DNA of 41,739 bases from Pedobacter kyonggii (GCF_004310665.1 NZ_SIXF01000039.1:1-41739); one strand, 5' to 3'. Shown: positions 25,276 through 34,061, counted from the stretch's first letter. A program made the numbers and translations. The notes: generated by a model not told the origin, from the sequence alone.

Positions 25276-25482
25276 ATGAGCGGTCCGAAAATTAAAAGCG
25301 ATAAACCAGGAAGCAATTACCAGGAAGAAGTACCTAAAGGCAGGGAGCCTGTTGACCATAAAACAGTTAGAAAGGATAATGACAGCACCCCTAACAAAGC
25401 ACCAAAAACGAATAATCCCGCTAAGCAGCGTGAGCTCGAGGAGCAACCTGTTCATCCGATAAAAAAGGCCCCTAAAGAATAA
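25276..25482 (+). CDS. Small disordered hydrophilic protein
   Basis: 68 residues starting MSGPKIKSDKPG and ending HPIKKAPKE, rich in Lys, Pro, Asn and Glu with no hydrophobic core. An earlier in-frame start at 25219 would add 19 residues coded by a run of ATCATTC repeats, so the ATG at 25276 is preferred. GATTGAATGA (25133-25142) and its inverse (25257-25266) flank the leader. No family recognised; small disordered proteins like this are frequent in Sphingobacteriaceae. Confidence 0.55.
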   Translation: MSGPKIKSDKPGSNYQEEVPKGREPVDHKTVRKDNDSTPNKAPKTNNPAKQRELEEQPVHPIKKAPKE

Positions 25483-25492
25483 TTTCAAAACG

Positions 25493-25578
25493 CCGTCATT
25501 GCAACCGGAGTGTAGCTTATTACGGCCGTATACATACGACGGATTTCTCGACTGCGTTTCACTCCGCTAGAAATGACG
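25493..25578. repeat. REP-like palindromic repeat
   Basis: CGTCATTGCAACCGGAGTG at the left pairs imperfectly with CACTCCGCTAGAAATGACG at the right; CCGTATACATACGACGG-like sequence forms the tip. Located between the small protein and the converging topoisomerase gene. Confidence 0.7.
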
Positions 25579-25596
25579 ATTTTTATAACAAAGTAT

Positions 25597-26640
25597 CTAT
25601 TTACTATTTGATTTTAAAAATGATAATAAAATTTTCTCATCGTGCGCTAAATCTAATTTACCGGTTGTTTTGTTATTATTCATTTTTTTCATGTATTTAC
25701 CAAGTTCATTGTTTTCGTAAGCGGTGAGCAATAACGGATATACGTAAGAACTCTTACAAACGGCCCTGGTATTGCCTAATTTTTTCGCTACGCAATCTAA
25801 AACCGTTACAATTGTTTTTTTTGAATTTATATTAAAGTTTTCATCAGCACTACACTTCGAAAATTGGCGCAATGCTTCTAAGGTACCGCCCCAGGTCCTA
25901 AAATCCTTAGCCGTAAAATCATCGCCTGTAATTTCTTTAATGTAAGCGTTTATTTTGCCTGAATCGATACTTTTATGTTCTTTCCCGTTCGAATAAAACT
26001 GAAATAATTCCTGCCCAGGAATGTCCCTGCATTTCTTGACCAGTTTTGCCAGCGAACGATCGTTTAACTCTACTTTTTGCCGAACACCTTTTTTTCCAAC
26101 AAAATCCATGGTAATTTTACTTCCTTCAATTTTAACATGCTTATCGCGAAGTGTGGTTAAGCCAAAAGAACCATACAATTGCTTATAACTTTCATTACCC
26201 ACGCGGATTAGCGTTTTTTGCAGTACATCTACAGAAATGGCCAATACTTTGCGTTCATCAAAATCTTTTCTGCAGAGGTCTTTCTCCAGGTTTTTCCGTG
26301 CATTGGGCAATGCTTTTCCAAATTCCAGCAAACGGAAATATTTAGCCTCAGATCGGCGGCTGGTCCACTTTGCATGGTATTTATATTGTTTCCGGCCTGC
26401 AGCATCAATACCGGTAACCTGTAAATATGCATTTGGCTTATTGGCAATCCACACATTTTGCCATGCGGGTGGAATAACTAAGGCTTTTATCCGGTTGAGA
26501 TGTTTCTCTTCGGTAATTTTGTTGCCCTCTTTATCTTCGTAATGAAATTTGCCAGGTTTTCCTTTACGGTAAATACCAGGCATGGTATCAGTTACATACA
26601 CCAATCCACTTGCCTGAACAACATCTTTGCCTTGTACCAT
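25597..26640 (-). CDS. DNA topoisomerase IB (poxvirus/eukaryote-like)
   Basis: 347 residues. It nicks and reseals one DNA strand through a 3'-phosphotyrosine link, relaxing supercoils without ATP or Mg2+. Visible residues of the active site: R146 in IRVGNESY, the K in TLRDKHVKI, R248 in DFRTWGGT, and the catalytic Tyr, Y299, in CKSSYVYPLLL. The N-terminal domain shows IPPAWQNVWI and DAAGRKQYKYH, both standard for bacterial members. Bacterial type IB enzymes are scattered and are accessory to topoisomerase I and gyrase. Complete; the extra Lys/Asn-rich tail after residue 315 is species-specific. Confidence 0.93.
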   Translation of the reverse strand: MVQGKDVVQASGLVYVTDTMPGIYRKGKPGKFHYEDKEGNKITEEKHLNRIKALVIPPAWQNVWIANKPNAYLQVTGIDAAGRKQYKYHAKWTSRRSEAKYFRLLEFGKALPNARKNLEKDLCRKDFDERKVLAISVDVLQKTLIRVGNESYKQLYGSFGLTTLRDKHVKIEGSKITMDFVGKKGVRQKVELNDRSLAKLVKKCRDIPGQELFQFYSNGKEHKSIDSGKINAYIKEITGDDFTAKDFRTWGGTLEALRQFSKCSADENFNINSKKTIVTVLDCVAKKLGNTRAVCKSSYVYPLLLTAYENNELGKYMKKMNNNKTTGKLDLAHDEKILLSFLKSNSK

Positions 26641-26731
26641 TTTTTACCTATAAGTATGGATTTATTTTTAGTTATTTGCAAAACTTTAACGTGGGTAGCC
26701 ACGTTATTTTTAGAAACACAACACTTTCTTT

Positions 26732-27640
26732 ATGAAAATAGTTTTTATGGGTACACCCGATTTTGCGGTAACCTCTTTAGATGCCTTGGTACAAGCCAAT
26801 TTCGATGTAGTTGCAGTGGTTACTGCACCAGATAAACCTGCAGGCCGTGGCCAAAAACTGAATGAAAGTGCAGTAAAAAAATATGCTGTAGAAAAAGGAA
26901 TCCCAGTTTTACAGCCTGAAAAGTTAAAAAATCCTGAGTTTATTGAAGAACTCAGATCTTATCAAGCCGATTTACAAGTGGTCGTGGCTTTTAGAATGCT
27001 ACCAGAAATAGTTTGGAATATGCCGGCTAAAGGAACCATCAATTTACATGGCTCGTTGTTACCGCAATACCGTGGTGCAGCCCCCATCAACCATGCCATT
27101 ATAAATGGCGAGAAAGAAAGTGGCGTAACTACATTTTTCCTTAAACAGGAAATTGATACCGGTGATATTATCCTCAGCGATAGTGTGCCCATTGCCGACG
27201 ACGAAACTGCGGGTGAGTTGCATGATAAATTGATGGTTGTTGGCGCAAAGCTTTTGGTAAAAACACTACTTGCTATCGAAGCCAATAATATAACAGAGCA
27301 GCCGCAGCCACAAAATGATGATTTAAAGCATGCGCCGAAGATTTTTAAGGAAGATTGCAAAATCGACTGGAACAGTCCGGCGCAAACCATCCATAATTTA
27401 ATCCGCGGTTTAAGCCCTTACCCAACTGCTTTTACCTCACTCAATGAGAAAACCTTAAAGGTATTTAAGGCCGAAATAGAAGATAAAGAGCCAGGCATTG
27501 TAGCCGGAGGCTTTTTAACCGATGGTAAAACCTATTTGAAATTTGCTGCTAAAGATGGTTTTATCAAGCTTTTAGATATCCAATACGAAGGAAAAAAACG
27601 AATGCTGATCGAAGATTTTTTAAGGGGAATGCGGTTGTAA
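26732..27640 (+). CDS. fmt: Methionyl-tRNA formyltransferase
   Basis: 302 residues. Formylates Met-tRNA(fMet) with 10-formyl-tetrahydrofolate. N-terminal Rossmann core starts KIVFMGTPDFAV. The catalytic triad is in INLHGSLLPQYRGAAPI (Asn and His) and EIDTGDII (Asp). The C-terminal OB-like domain (LKVFKAEIEDKEPG) is present, so the enzyme is complete. It is divergent from the topoisomerase gene with only 91 bases between. Confidence 0.97.
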   Translation: MKIVFMGTPDFAVTSLDALVQANFDVVAVVTAPDKPAGRGQKLNESAVKKYAVEKGIPVLQPEKLKNPEFIEELRSYQADLQVVVAFRMLPEIVWNMPAKGTINLHGSLLPQYRGAAPINHAIINGEKESGVTTFFLKQEIDTGDIILSDSVPIADDETAGELHDKLMVVGAKLLVKTLLAIEANNITEQPQPQNDDLKHAPKIFKEDCKIDWNSPAQTIHNLIRGLSPYPTAFTSLNEKTLKVFKAEIEDKEPGIVAGGFLTDGKTYLKFAAKDGFIKLLDIQYEGKKRMLIEDFLRGMRL

Positions 27641-27678
27641 AAGAGTTTGGAGTTAGCGCGTTTGGCGTCGTAGTATAT

Positions 27679-27765
27679 GTCATCCTGAATGCAATGAGGG
27701 ATCTTTATAATGAAGTTTAGCGGTGTGTTATTGCCAAGAGATTCTTCACTACGTTCAGAATGACA
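27679..27765. repeat. Palindromic repeat, GTCATCCTGAA type
   Basis: GTCATCCTGAATGCAATGA at the left pairs with TCACTACGTTCAGAATGAC at the right, with AGGGATCT/AGATTCTT inside. A half copy of a related type (GATCTCTCCGTTCCGCTG...GAGATGACG) lies at 28096-28130, on the far side of the next element. Confidence 0.65.
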
Positions 27766-27791
27766 AACGATTTGTAATGAAAACTTTAGAG

Positions 27792-28078
27792 TTTTTTCGG
27801 AAAGCAGTTGCAGTAGCTTTTAGGTCCGTACAGCCCCGCTCCCGCTTCTGCCAATTTGAAGGAAATTGGCATATCGCTTTGATCGGGTTTAGGTGGCCAC
27901 AGAAGTACAATTATTTGGGTTTAAACTGCATAGTAGAACTGCCCTTTGTTAAATAAACCCGACCGGCAGCGTTATCCCGATTCAGTATAGTTTATCTTAT
28001 AAAGCAAATTTTATCGGGATTAAGCCAAGGGCGGGACTATCGGAACCGAAGCACCACGATCTTTGCTTTCCAAAAAAA
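27792..28078. repeat. 287-bp folded MITE-like element (larger relative of copies A and B)
   Basis: The ends are imperfect inverted repeats: TTTTTTCGGAAAGCA at the left against TGCTTTCCAAAAAAA at the right, with resemblance continuing about 35 bases inward (GGTCCG..CCCGC / GCGGG..CGGAACC). Inside are three perfect smaller inversions: GCCAATTT/AAATTGGC (27850-27870), CGGGTTTA/TAAACCCG (27884/27961) and ATCCCGAT/ATCGGGAT (27974/28020). The right end resembles copies A and B. No frame encodes a transposase. With the flanking palindromes it fills the 498-base gap between fmt and the aminotransferase. Confidence 0.6.
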
Positions 28079-28138
28079 TAATGAGTTAAGTAAGGATCTC
28101 TCCGTTCCGCTGCGCTTCAATCGAGATGACGAGTATAT

Positions 28139-28978
28139 TTATAAAGCGTTTAGTTTTTCGATCAAAAACTTCGATACCTCGTTAAAATAACGTTTCCGGC
28201 CATAGCCCATTACCCATTGAATGCCTTGCGTAGCGTTGGTGATAAAAACTTCTTCGGCTTCTTTTAATATTTCAGGATTAATCTGCGCTTCAATTAAAGG
28301 CATATCGTTCATTTTGCACAACTGCATAATGGCCGTACGCATTACGCCGCTTATACAACCTTCAGCTAGCGACGGCGTATAAATCTGTTTATTATAAACT
28401 ACAAAAACATTGGCACTGATACTTTCGCAAAGAAAACCATATTGGTTCAGAATCATTGCCTCATCTAAACGGTTTTGGCTTTTAAAAATTCCGGCCATGA
28501 CATAAAGCAGCGCATTGGCTGTTTTAAAATTCGAGAGTTTATTAACCGGCTTGGTCATTTCATCAAAAACATCAATGATTAAACCTTTGCTGTTCAACTC
28601 GTATGTAGATGCTTTTAAGGGAATACCTTCTAAAATATAACCTGCTTTATTTATTTCGGGCGTATAAACGCCAGCTCCACCCCTGTATACAGAAAGGCGA
28701 AAACGGACATTGCCATTCCATCTATTGCGTTTGGCCAGATCGGCAGTTTTTTGGCGAAGAAAATAATCATCCATTAAAGCATGGCCATCAATTTTAAGCG
28801 CTTTCATGCCAGCCGTTAATCTATCGGCATGTAAATCGGCAAATTGCAGCTTATTATTAATCATTCGCATGCTTTCGAATAGTCCATCGCCAAATTTGAA
28901 GCTTCTGTTCGAAGCCGTTAAAATCGGAAAATCAACTGCTTGAAATTCATCATTAAATAAAAGGTACTCCTGAAGCAT
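28139..28978 (-). CDS. Class IV PLP-dependent aminotransferase (PabC/IlvE fold)
   Basis: 279 residues. The PLP lysine is K152 in LSNFKTANALLYV. The cofactor phosphate region is NQYGFLCESISANVFVVY, and the opening FGDGLFESMRM is the usual class IV start. Candidates are 4-amino-4-deoxychorismate lyase, branched-chain or D-amino-acid aminotransferase; the short length and FGDGLFES start favour PabC-like, but the data do not settle it. Its ATG lies three bases after the stop of the pseudouridine synthase upstream, so both are in one transcript. Confidence 0.85.
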   Translation of the reverse strand: MLQEYLLFNDEFQAVDFPILTASNRSFKFGDGLFESMRMINNKLQFADLHADRLTAGMKALKIDGHALMDDYFLRQKTADLAKRNRWNGNVRFRLSVYRGGAGVYTPEINKAGYILEGIPLKASTYELNSKGLIIDVFDEMTKPVNKLSNFKTANALLYVMAGIFKSQNRLDEAMILNQYGFLCESISANVFVVYNKQIYTPSLAEGCISGVMRTAIMQLCKMNDMPLIEAQINPEILKEAEEVFITNATQGIQWVMGYGRKRYFNEVSKFLIEKLNAL

Positions 28979-28981
28979 ATT

Positions 28982-30010
28982 TTATGATGTAGCGATATAA
29001 TTTTCCCATTTGGTTAAGCCAGCTTTAAAATCGGGTGGCAATGGCGATTCAAAATACATATACTCTTTAGTGGTGGGGTGGATAAAACCCAAACTTTGTG
29101 CGTGTAAAGCCTGACGGGGCAGCAATTCAAAACAATTATCAACAAACTGTTTATACTTATTAAACGTAGTCCCTTTTAAAATCTTATCGCCACCATACAT
29201 TGCATCGTTAAAAAGTGGATGGCCAATATGTTGCATGTGCGCCCTGATCTGGTGCGTACGACCCGTTTCTAACTCACAACTGATCAAAGTAACGTAACCC
29301 AAACGTTTTAATACTTTATAGTGCGTTACAGACCATTTCCCTTTTTCTTCATCATCGTAAATATCCATCACACGGCGATCCTTCACACTTCGGCCAATGT
29401 AACCGGTTACCGTTCCATCGTTTTCGATATCGCCCCAAACCAGTGCAATATATTTACGGGTAATGCTGTGGTCGAAGAACTGACGTGCAAGGTGTGTAAT
29501 AGACTTTTCATTTTTACTGATCAGCAATAAACCCGAGGTATCCTTATCAATGCGGTGCACCAGGCCTGGTCGGCCATCATTGCCAGGCAACTGAGGCAGT
29601 TGCTCAAAATGGAACGCCAAAGCATTAACCAAAGTTCCGGTATAGTTATTAAAACCAGGGTGTACAACCATTCCGGCAGCTTTATTCACCACCAAAAGAT
29701 CGCTATCCTCATAAATGATATCAAGCGGTAAATCTTCAGGATAAACTTCGGTATCGCGTGGTGGGTGAGGTAAAACGATAGATATCTCATCATAAGGTTT
29801 AACCTTATAACTCGCTTTGATCTGTTTCTGATTAACGAGTACATTCCCTGCATCAATTGCGTTTTGAATACGGTTTCGGGAGGCATTTTCTACGCGCACC
29901 ATCAAAAATTTATCGATTCGAAGCAAAGACTGCCCCTTATCGACAATAATTTTTAAATGTTCATATAATTCCTGCTCTTCTGATTCCTGCAATTCGACCA
30001 CATTTTCCAT
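28982..30010 (-). CDS. RluA-family pseudouridine synthase with S4 domain (RluD type)
   Basis: 342 residues from the ATG at 30010 (MENVVELQESEEQ). An earlier in-frame start at 30094 would add 28 residues, FLELKVYFCA-like and unlike the family, so the shorter form is chosen. An S4 RNA-binding domain (about 25-80, LLRIDKFLMVRVENASRNRIQ) precedes the catalytic domain with HRIDKDTSGLLLISKN, whose Asp is the nucleophile, and GRTHQIRAHMQHIGHP. RluD-type enzymes modify 23S rRNA helix 69. Probably transcribed with the aminotransferase behind it. Confidence 0.9.
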   Translation of the reverse strand: MENVVELQESEEQELYEHLKIIVDKGQSLLRIDKFLMVRVENASRNRIQNAIDAGNVLVNQKQIKASYKVKPYDEISIVLPHPPRDTEVYPEDLPLDIIYEDSDLLVVNKAAGMVVHPGFNNYTGTLVNALAFHFEQLPQLPGNDGRPGLVHRIDKDTSGLLLISKNEKSITHLARQFFDHSITRKYIALVWGDIENDGTVTGYIGRSVKDRRVMDIYDDEEKGKWSVTHYKVLKRLGYVTLISCELETGRTHQIRAHMQHIGHPLFNDAMYGGDKILKGTTFNKYKQFVDNCFELLPRQALHAQSLGFIHPTTKEYMYFESPLPPDFKAGLTKWENYIATS

Positions 30011-30113
30011 GGCGCAAAAATAAACTTTTAACTCCAAGAATTTTTTAATGATTGCAGTTTTCGAAAAAACAGCCCTATCTTTACTCACAATCAAAACATT
30101 CTAAATTTTTTAT

Positions 30114-30744
30114 ATGAAAAAATGCTACTCTTTAAAGGCCCTGTGTGACTTATTTTTATTGGTGATGGCTCAAAAAGCAAGTGCCCAGCAAGATGTTGGC
30201 GGCTTATTTGTTGGCGGGCCAGCAGATGCGACCAAACTGGTTAATGCCTATTTTGATTCTTTGTATAAAGGTTTGGGCCTGGGTTTAACCGATGGATGGT
30301 CGAACACTGCTCAATCGAAAGGTTTTTTAAAATTCGAGGTGCGGGTATCTGCCTCTGCACCATTTGTGCCGCAATCGGGCAGAAGTTATGATGTAAATAC
30401 CTTGGGTTTAAGTAATATTAAACCTGCACCTGGTGCATCATCTATAGGCCCTACTGCATTTGGCGATGACCATGAAGGTGGTAAAATGCAAATTTATACA
30501 AGCGGAGGTCGGTTATCAAACCTCGAATACCAATTTAAAAGCGCTTGGTACTTATAAATTTGAAGATGGTGCAAGTAATGCAACTTATGTTGATCCGATT
30601 TCTGTGAAACAAACCGATATTGATGGCATAAGAGGAAGTTTAGGCTTTCAGTTGAAGTTTGGTTTCTTTAAATTTTACAGTTCATATACCCAGGCAAAAT
30701 ACAGTATGGTTAATGCAGGTATAGGTTTAGGTATCGGTAAATAA
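30114..30744 (+). pseudogene. DUF6588-family outer-membrane-type protein, internally deleted and frameshifted
   Basis: The first frame gives a signal (MKKCYSLKALCDLFL...ASAQ) and the N-terminal part of a DUF6588 protein (DGWSNTAQSKGFLKFEVRV, then GPTAFGDDHEGGKMQIYT). Near 30495-30505 the resemblance jumps to a different frame that encodes only the C-terminal strands (EVGYQTSNTNLKALGTY, SLGFQLKFGFFKFYSSY, VNAGIGLGIGK). The normal middle, roughly 130-150 residues, is missing. An internal deletion of non-triplet length is the simplest cause. Intact relatives are beta-rich and probably sit in the outer membrane; function unknown. A TATCTTTA near-match to the -7 box (30076-30083) may be the old promoter. 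Confidence 0.75.
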
Positions 30745-30774
30745 TAAACGATTAGATATAATTATGTTTAAAGT

Positions 30775-30900
30775 GGTTGTATCATAAAGGCAATTTCAAC
30801 CCAGATGCTGTCATGTTGAGCCTGTCGAAACACCCTAAAGAGTATTTAAATAGGTCCTTCGAAAGGCTCAGGATGACAAATCTATATTTATGATACAACC
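30775..30900. repeat. 126-bp element with perfect 14-bp inverted ends around a palindrome
   Basis: GGTTGTATCATAAA (30775-30788) and TTTATGATACAACC (30887-30900) are exact inverses. Nested inside, TGTCATGTTGAGCCTGTCGA pairs imperfectly with the CGAAAGGCTCAGGATGACA end (30809-30878). The whole element can fold as one long stem. It ends 17 bases before the GTG start of the next gene, so it must influence that gene's leader or promoter. No coding capacity. Confidence 0.85.
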
Positions 30901-30917
30901 CCCTTTTATTTTCATAC

Positions 30918-31787
30918 GTGTTCGAAGAAATCTATAGCCCGGTACAAAAAATAACATTTGCACCTTTCAACAACTTGTTTGTTAAAAGGGATGATCTTAT
31001 TGATCCTTATATTTCCGGCAACAAATGGCGTAAGCTCAAATACATTTTAGCCAAGGCCAAAGCAGAAAACAAAACACACCTGGTCACTTTTGGAGGCCCT
31101 TATTCCAATCACCTTGTGGCAACTGCCGCAGCAGCATCAAGATCGGGCTTAACCGCTACTGCTTTTGTACGTGGAGAAGAAGTAAAAAATGAGATGTTAT
31201 TACTGTGTAGTTTATTTGGGATGAAACTCATTTTTACCGACCGTGAAAGTTATCGGGATAAACACCAATTGTTTGATCAATATTTTGCGTCCAACGCACA
31301 AGCTTTTTTTATAAATGAAGGGGGGGCATCAGTTGAAGCCACCATTGGCTGCGCAGAAGTAATTGAAGAGCTGGCGGAACCATACGACCACATTTTTTGC
31401 GCTGCCGGAACAGGAACCACAGCTGCAGGTTTGTTGAAAGGAATTCAACAGCACAATCTAAACACAAAACTACATATCATACCCGTGTTAAAAGGAGCTT
31501 CGTTTATTAAAGACGAAATAGCGAAATATACTCCCCTTTCCAACCAGCTAACACTTCACCTCGATTATCATTTTGGAGGTTATGCCAAAACAACACCTGA
31601 ACTGATTGATTTTATTAAAACTTTCACAGCCCAAACCGGATTACTTTTAGATCCTGTTTATACAGCAAAGATGTTTTATGCCATCCGGGATCTGCAGCAA
31701 AAAGGAATTATTGGTACAGATGAAAAAGTGTTGGCTATCCATACCGGAGGGCTAATGGGCCTTTTCGGCATGAAGGATAAGTTTTAA
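30918..31787 (+). CDS. PLP-dependent D-cysteine desulfhydrase / ACC deaminase-like enzyme
   Basis: 289 residues from a GTG start (MFEEIYSPVQ). The PLP lysine is K36 in ISGNKWRKLKYIL, followed by VTFGGPYSNHLVATAAA, which holds the serine and asparagine around the substrate, and AAGTGTTAAGLLKG, the phosphate-binding loop. Enzymes of this fold either deaminate 1-aminocyclopropane-1-carboxylate or split D-cysteine to pyruvate, ammonia and H2S. It is about 40 residues shorter than typical E. coli DcyD, as is usual in Bacteroidota. No ATG fits the frame near the start. Confidence 0.85.
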   Translation: MFEEIYSPVQKITFAPFNNLFVKRDDLIDPYISGNKWRKLKYILAKAKAENKTHLVTFGGPYSNHLVATAAAASRSGLTATAFVRGEEVKNEMLLLCSLFGMKLIFTDRESYRDKHQLFDQYFASNAQAFFINEGGASVEATIGCAEVIEELAEPYDHIFCAAGTGTTAAGLLKGIQQHNLNTKLHIIPVLKGASFIKDEIAKYTPLSNQLTLHLDYHFGGYAKTTPELIDFIKTFTAQTGLLLDPVYTAKMFYAIRDLQQKGIIGTDEKVLAIHTGGLMGLFGMKDKF

Positions 31788-31861
31788 ACTGGTTATACAA
31801 TCTTTGCCAATTCATTCTGCAAATGCGCTTAACTATCTGATCAATATCATTAGCCCTAAAT

Positions 31862-31891
31862 AAAAAAAGGGTCCTCATCGCTGAGGAACCC
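31862..31891 (-). terminator. Terminator downstream of the fucosidase
   Basis: On the minus strand GGGTTCCTCA pairs with TGAGGACCC (one bulged T) around GCGA and runs into seven T residues. It lies about 170 bases past the fucosidase stop. The long stretch between, 31892-32059, holds no clear gene. Confidence 0.78.
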
Positions 31892-32059
31892 CAATAAGAT
31901 CCCTAAATCGTCCCGTTGATTTGATTCTTGTTATAAAAGTACCGCTACTTTCTTTCGAATGAAATAAAAATAGAGCAAGACCGCTAAATAATAGATGAAG
32001 ATGCATATCTATACACATTAAATAATAAATCGTACAAAACAACCGGCTTTAGTTCTTTT

Positions 32060-33475
32060 TTATAATCTCCGTTCATTAAAAACCTGAAATTCGGCAATGG
32101 ATGGCGTTTCTCTGGCATGTGTAATACGGATACGAACTTTACTTGTCCAAACGCGATCGAAACGGTGAATTTTAATGCGGTCTTCATTTTTTCCGTCAAA
32201 AGCTTTTTTCCATTCTGCACCGTTCCAATATTCAAGTACATAAGTATCGATGTTTTCTTTTTGCTCAGCTACAACAATCATATTTATAGCTTTTTCGTTC
32301 TTAAAATCGATTTCGTACCAAGGATTTGTTACAGCACTGTTCGATTCCCATGATGACCGATAACTATCATCATTTGCAAAATCCATAATATTCATATCGT
32401 TGCTCCAGCTTGAGTTGCTTGCCTGATTTTTGGCAAGGTTACTGGAAATGATAGGCAAACCCAATGGCGGAAGCGATTTGGTCGGTCCTTCGTTCTTCCA
32501 TAATTGACCAACTTCTTTCAAGGCAACTAGTGCATTATCATCAATTAAACCATCTCTATTTGGCGCCACATTTAAAATAAAATTACAGCTTGCCGTGTTT
32601 AAAGGCTTAATTAACTCATCTACAATCTCTTGTGGTTTTCTTACCGGAACCGTTGGAAAATCGGTTTTCCAAAACCATGAAGTATTAATGGGCAAACAAG
32701 CTAAAGTTGGCATCACTTTACTTTCTTTAGGCATGCGTTGGCCTGCACCCATTTCGTAAGTTTTAATATCGGTATAATAAAGTCCTTCTGATGGGTATTT
32801 TGCTCCATTTAAATCCATTACTAAACAATCGGGCTGCAGCGTTTTGATCAAAGTATAAATATCTTCGAAAGGCACGTCATCGTATGAAATTCTCGACCAT
32901 GGTGCATCCCAGCCATCAATAATTAAAGCTTCAATTTTACCGTATTTGGTTAATAGCTCGGTTAATTGCTGTTTAATCATATCGATATGTTTTGGCGTAA
33001 TCTGATTAGGCCTCAGTTTATGGTGTGTATCCAAAATGGAATAATAAAGCATAACTTTTAATCCGTTTGCACGGAAAGCATCGGTAAACTGCTTTACCAC
33101 ATCTTTTCCATAAGGACCGTTCATTACATTATAATCGGTGCTTTTGGTGTCCCAGATACAAAATCCGCTGTGGTGTTTAGTGGTTAAACAACCATAACTC
33201 ATATTAGCAGATTTGGCCGCTTTGGCCCACTGGTTTGCATCAAGCTTTTTGGGGTTGAATAATTTCGGAGAAGTTTCAGGATCAGGCCAATCCGCATTTG
33301 CGTAAGTTGGGATGTTATAATGGATAAACATGCCAAAACGCAGATCAACGAACTGTTGTTGAAGTGCATTTAATTTCTTTGATGCATCAGCATTAGTGCC
33401 TTGCGCCAAGGCAGCAAGTGAAAACAGCATGAAAACAATTACTAAAACGTTTTTCTGAATGATTACGAGTTTCAT
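32060..33475 (-). CDS. GH29 alpha-L-fucosidase with C-terminal discoidin-like (CBM32-type) domain
   Basis: 471 residues, exported (signal MKLVIIQKNV...AALAQ). The GH29 barrel shows FGMFIHYN (48-54), KHHSGFCIWDT (100-110, the paired histidines of the fucose pocket) and ALIIDGWDAPW, where D187 is the likely nucleophile. The acid/base cannot be fixed by eye. From about residue 345 a beta-sandwich follows (NPWYEIDFKNEKAINMIVVAEQ, then YVLEYWNGAEWKKA) of the F5/8 type C sort, probably binding the glycan. It removes L-fucose from host or plant glycans in the periplasm. It stands alone, with no SusC/SusD pair in the window. Confidence 0.9.
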   Translation of the reverse strand: MKLVIIQKNVLVIVFMLFSLAALAQGTNADASKKLNALQQQFVDLRFGMFIHYNIPTYANADWPDPETSPKLFNPKKLDANQWAKAAKSANMSYGCLTTKHHSGFCIWDTKSTDYNVMNGPYGKDVVKQFTDAFRANGLKVMLYYSILDTHHKLRPNQITPKHIDMIKQQLTELLTKYGKIEALIIDGWDAPWSRISYDDVPFEDIYTLIKTLQPDCLVMDLNGAKYPSEGLYYTDIKTYEMGAGQRMPKESKVMPTLACLPINTSWFWKTDFPTVPVRKPQEIVDELIKPLNTASCNFILNVAPNRDGLIDDNALVALKEVGQLWKNEGPTKSLPPLGLPIISSNLAKNQASNSSWSNDMNIMDFANDDSYRSSWESNSAVTNPWYEIDFKNEKAINMIVVAEQKENIDTYVLEYWNGAEWKKAFDGKNEDRIKIHRFDRVWTSKVRIRITHARETPSIAEFQVFNERRL

Positions 33476-33755
33476 TTTTGTGCGTAGTATAATTTAAGAT
33501 TTAGTGGTTGGATTTTCTGTAAAGTTAATTTTCTTTGATGATATCGCACAAAATATCCAGATCAAAATATTTGATTAGTGTAGCTTTTCTGAATTTAATT
33601 CTAGTGATAAGTTAATTGTATGATGGCTATTAATTTCCCGCTGATCACATAGATTAACGCAGAGTAAAATTACAAATCAGCGCTTTCCTGCGTAATTTGC
33701 GGGAGAATATATGCCCTTTTTTTATGTTGAACATAATTCTAGAATTATTTATCGA

Positions 33756-34061
33756 TTAATCGTTTTCACGCACTTTGTTCCAGATATCTCTGTAAAGTTC
33801 TTCGTGGCGTTTAAATTGCAAATGCACGTAAGGGCACAGTGGAATTACTTTCAGGTTATTTTTACGTACATAATTTATCATTGCATCAAGCAATAGTTTT
33901 GCATAACCTTTGCCCTCTTTTTCAGGATCAATTTCGGTATGGTAAACCGTTAAATTTTCTCCCTGAATATCAAAAACCATTTCTCCGTATTTTTCACCTT
34001 CATCATAAAGTTCGAATGCGCTGGGTTCTTCTTTTTGGATATTTAATTTAACTTCTGCCAT
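33756..34061 (-). CDS. Small GNAT-type N-acetyltransferase (YjdJ-like)
   Basis: 101 residues, the short single-domain group of GNAT proteins. The acetyl-CoA loop is EKEGKGYAKLLLDAMINYV, preceded by the strand NLTVYHTEIDP and followed by KVIPLCPYVHLQFKRHEEL. Substrate unknown; relatives are proposed to acetylate small molecules or protein termini. Single gene on the minus strand. Confidence 0.88.
   Translation of the reverse strand: MAEVKLNIQKEEPSAFELYDEGEKYGEMVFDIQGENLTVYHTEIDPEKEGKGYAKLLLDAMINYVRKNNLKVIPLCPYVHLQFKRHEELYRDIWNKVREND

Noticed and set aside
27723-27956. 77-residue frame beginning in the palindrome after fmt
   Set aside because: It runs through the repeat and the folded element; no protein-like pattern.
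30010-30094. Longer N-terminus for the RluD-type protein
   Set aside because: The extra 28 residues do not fit the family; the ATG at 30010 places the S4 domain at the usual distance.
31875-32006. A 43-codon minus-strand frame behind the fucosidase gene
   Set aside because: It ends inside the terminator hairpin, has no family resemblance and no promoter; more likely untranslated leader or spacer.
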